NCBI GenBank assembly: GCA_026913215.1
Contig: JAPTYK010000001.1
Span: forward strand, 4,340,001 to 4,404,000
From: Streptomyces diastatochromogenes
GTDB taxonomy: Bacteria; Actinomycetota; Actinomycetes; Streptomycetales; Streptomycetaceae
Length of the DNA: 64,000 bases
Direction: 5' to 3'
Each line of letters starts with the position of its first letter. The first letter of the stretch is position 1. Of this stretch, positions 61,941 through 64,000 are shown piece after piece. The notes beneath the pieces are model-generated. The model was not told the origin of the DNA and did not search any database. It worked only from the letters and a program-made list of their open reading frames with translations. The translations under genes and the position numbers were made by a program.

Positions 61941-63076
61941 TGGACCTCTCCTGCACCGCCGAGGAGGAGGACTACCGCGCCCGGCTGCGGGAATGGCTCG
62001 CCGCCACCCTGCCGGGCCTCCCCGAGCGGCCCGACCCGCTCGACTGGCCCGCGCGCCGCGCCTACGACTGCGGCTGGCAGCGCCGGCTGTACGACGCCGG
62101 ATACGCCGACACCCACTGGGACGCCTCCCCGACCCAGCGCCTGATCTTCCTGGAGGAGACCGAACGCGCCGGCGCCCCCTACGTCGGCGCCAACTTCGTC
62201 GGCCTCCTCCACGCCGGACCCACCGTCGCCGCCGAGGGCACGCGGGAGCAGCGCGCGCGGTGGCTGCCGCCGATCCTGCGCGGCGACGAGGTCTGGTGCC
62301 AGGGCTTCAGCGAGCCCGACGCCGGGTCGGACCTCGCCTCCCTGCGGACGAGGGCCGTGCGGGACGGGGACGCGTACGTCGTCACCGGCCAGAAGATCTG
62401 GACCTCGCACGCCGAGGTCGCCGACTGGTGCGAACTGCTCGTGCGGACCGACCCGGACGCCGTCTCGAAGCACAGGGGCATCACCTGGCTCGCCCTGCCC
62501 ATGGACGCCCCCGGCGTCACCGTCCGGCCGCTGCGCACCCTCGCCGGGTCCACCGAGTTCGCCGAGGTCTTCCTCGACGAGGTGCGGGTGCCGGTCGCCA
62601 ACCGGGTCGGCGAGGAGAACGACGGCTGGCGCGTCACCATGGTGACCCTGTCCTTCGAGCGCGGCACCGCGTTCGTCGGCGAGGTCGTCGCGTGCCGTCG
62701 GCTGCTCGGCGAACTCGCCCGTACGGCCCGGAAGAACGGCACCTGGGACGATCCCGTCCTCCGCAGGCGCCTCGGCAGGCTCTCCGCCGAGTTCCAGGCG
62801 CTGTGGCGGCTCACCCAGGCCAACGTCAGCGAGGCCCAGGCGACGGGGGGAGTGCCGGGGACGGGCGGTTCCGTCTTCAAGCTCCACTACTCGCACGCCC
62901 GCCAGGAGCTGTACGACGCGGCCGCCGCCGTCCTCGGGCCCGACGCGCTCGACCTCGGGCGCGACTGGACCCTCGACCGGCTGTCCTCGCTCTCGTACAC
63001 GATCGCGGCCGGCACCTCCCAGATCCAGCGCAACATCGTCGCCGAGCGCATCCTCGGCCTGCCGAAGGGGCGGTGA
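61940..63076 (+). CDS. acyl-CoA dehydrogenase
   Basis: ATG 61940 overlaps the preceding stop (TGATG). Intact, 378 residues. CTAEEEDYRARLREWLAATL, GAPYVGANFVGLLHAGPTVA, WCQGFSEPDAGSDLASLRTR, YVVTGQKIWTSHAEVADWCE and VRVPVANRVGEENDGWRVTM are the three-domain motifs; SSLSYTIAAGTSQIQRNIVA and ERILGLPKG are the typical C-terminus of the FadE-like pairs that work as heterotetramers in actinobacterial steroid and acyl side-chain degradation. Its partner is the next gene. Confidence 0.92.
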   Translation: MDLSCTAEEEDYRARLREWLAATLPGLPERPDPLDWPARRAYDCGWQRRLYDAGYADTHWDASPTQRLIFLEETERAGAPYVGANFVGLLHAGPTVAAEGTREQRARWLPPILRGDEVWCQGFSEPDAGSDLASLRTRAVRDGDAYVVTGQKIWTSHAEVADWCELLVRTDPDAVSKHRGITWLALPMDAPGVTVRPLRTLAGSTEFAEVFLDEVRVPVANRVGEENDGWRVTMVTLSFERGTAFVGEVVACRRLLGELARTARKNGTWDDPVLRRRLGRLSAEFQALWRLTQANVSEAQATGGVPGTGGSVFKLHYSHARQELYDAAAAVLGPDALDLGRDWTLDRLSSLSYTIAAGTSQIQRNIVAERILGLPKGR

Positions 63077-63084
63077 GCTCTGTC

Positions 63085-63940
63085 ATGGACTTCCGGCTCA
63101 CGGAGGACCAGCGCGCGCTACGGCGCGGCGTACGGGAGCTGCTCGCGCGGCTCTTCGACCGGGAGGCGCTGCGGGCCGCGGTCGACGCCCCCTCCCTGGA
63201 CAGGCGCCTGTGGCGGGAGCTCGGCGCCGCCGGGTTCTTCGCGCTGCGGCTCCCCGAGGCGGAGGGCGGCGTCGGGCTCGGGCTGCCCGAGGCGGTGCTC
63301 CTCTTCGAGGAGGCGGGAGGGCGCTGCTGCCGGGGCCGCTGGTCTCCACGCACCTGGCGGCGGGGGCCGTGCCGGGGGCGGCGGAGGGGCCGTCGTGGTG
63401 ACCTCGGCGGACCAGGGCTCGTCCCCTGGCTGGACGCGGCCGATGTGGTGCTGGGGAGGTGGAGGGCGCCGTCCCGATGCGGTCGGTCGACCCGCTCACG
63501 CCGCTCCACCGGGTTCCCGGCGCCGGGGCGCGGCGGCGCCGGAGGCCGTCCTCCTCACCGCCGCCGAGCAGCTCGGCAGCGCTGCCGCCACCACCGGCAC
63601 GGCCGTGGCCCACGCCCGTACGCGCGCGCAGTTCGGGCAGGTCATCGGAGGGTTCCAGGCGGTCAAGCACCTGTGTGCCGGGATGCTGGTGCGGGTCGAG
63701 CTCGCGCGGGCCGCCGTGTGGGCGGCGGCCGTGACCGGGGACGCCGTCGAGATCGCGGGGGCGAAGCTGCTGGCGGACGAGGCGGCGACGCGCAACGCGC
63801 GGGACTGCCTGCAGGTGCACGGCGGGATGGGGTTCACCTGGGAGGCGGACGTGCACCTGCACCTGAAGCGGGCGTGGGTGCGGGCCGAGCTGGGGATGAC
63901 TGTCTGTCAGGCCGAGGAGGCCGTGGCCGCGGGCCTGTAG
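63085..63940 (+). CDS. acyl-CoA dehydrogenase, partner subunit, frame-broken
   Basis: ATG 63085 (GTG 63073 overlapping the previous stop is possible). MDFRLTEDQRALRRGVRELL, LWRELGAAGFFALRLPEAEG and GVGLGLPEAVLLFEEAGG begin the fold. Breaks near 63320, 63395, 63440 and 63540 link ALLPGPLVSTHLAAGAVPGA, LDAADVVLG, AVPMRSVDPLTPLHRVPG and EAVLLTAAEQLGSAAATTGT; the end has TRAQFGQVIGGFQAVKHLCA and CLQVHGGMGFTWEADVHLHL. In heteromeric FadE enzymes one subunit lacks the catalytic base. Final bases 63941-64000 hold no gene that I can see. Confidence 0.82.
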
Positions 63941-64000
63941 CGCAGCGCGTGCGGCGGGTCACGGAATGTTGATACCGGGTTGTGTCCTTCGGCGGGGCCG

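Noticed and set aside
1..64000. Programmed frameshifting or widespread pseudogenes
   Set aside because: Slippery sites with the same design are not seen, breaks occur in core genes with intact motifs, and almost all are single G/C losses in runs.
1..64000. tRNA, rRNA, insertion sequence or prophage genes
   Set aside because: No cloverleaf-like, transposase-like or phage-structural sequence was recognised by eye; a tRNAscan or IS search would settle this.

Overview
The window is high-GC actinobacterial DNA, almost certainly from the chromosome of a Streptomyces. The base composition, many GTG starts, ATGA/GTGA overlaps, and recognisable genes (DmdR1-type iron repressor beside a UPF0309 SIS protein, PurU, citrate synthase, a gamma-butyrolactone AfsA/receptor pair, ECF sigma with zinc anti-sigma) all fit. 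No rRNA, tRNA, CRISPR, prophage or insertion sequence was seen. About two thirds of the genes are interrupted by single-base frame breaks, nearly all of them one missing G or C in a run. I read these as consensus errors in the assembly, so the genes are annotated across the breaks and approximate break positions are given.

Region by region. 1-5860: the end of a VCBS-repeat protein, an HxlR regulator divergent from a reductase, a LysR regulator, an EamA exporter, a DUF1272 protein and a lipoprotein, separated by G-rich and tandem-repeat DNA. 5995-16023: an accessory cluster that looks signal-controlled. It holds a PLP decarboxylase, an adenylating ligase and an EamA exporter; then a TetR receptor divergent from AfsA, followed by a LysR DNA-binding domain alone and a HAD phosphatase; then a second TetR divergent from an acyl-CoA-dehydrogenase-like flavoprotein. 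The three control regions carry related palindromic boxes containing ATACCTTC, so the block may be one regulon of a butenolide/butyrolactone-type hormone. 15991-20670: a small membrane protein, an HTH/coiled-coil/pseudo-trypsin protein, a membrane protein behind a perfect 30-bp palindrome, and an FtsX-type permease without an ATPase partner.

20900-32380: two acyl-CoA catabolic operons. One has a TIGR03084-type protein, AtuA, carboxylase beta and alpha subunits and an acyl-CoA dehydrogenase. The other has a CoA ligase, an enoyl-CoA hydratase and a TetR. Both start behind an AT-rich operator sharing GCTTGATTGTT. 32387-43031: a threonine dehydratase-like enzyme, a secreted metallopeptidase, a leader peptide ahead of a 2-oxoglutarate oxygenase, citrate synthase, pdxH, a minus-strand small RNA that encodes a 12-residue peptide and has attenuator-like folding, a PAS protein, an HxlR/oxidoreductase pair, the SIS protein and DmdR1.

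43456-64000: an alpha/beta hydrolase, a TetR divergent from a DUF1772 protein over 13-bp operator arms, GNAT and phosphotransferase genes, an ABC exporter pair, a primase/polymerase-like protein, an HTH regulator, a Pro/Gln-rich anchored protein with ATQ motifs, a substrate-binding lipoprotein, PurU, a coupled sigma/anti-sigma pair, a STAS protein, and a third acyl-CoA block (CoA ligase divergent from an amidohydrolase and two acyl-CoA dehydrogenases) with its own operators. A second theme is the high number of short tandem-repeat expansions, both between genes and inside otherwise conserved proteins.
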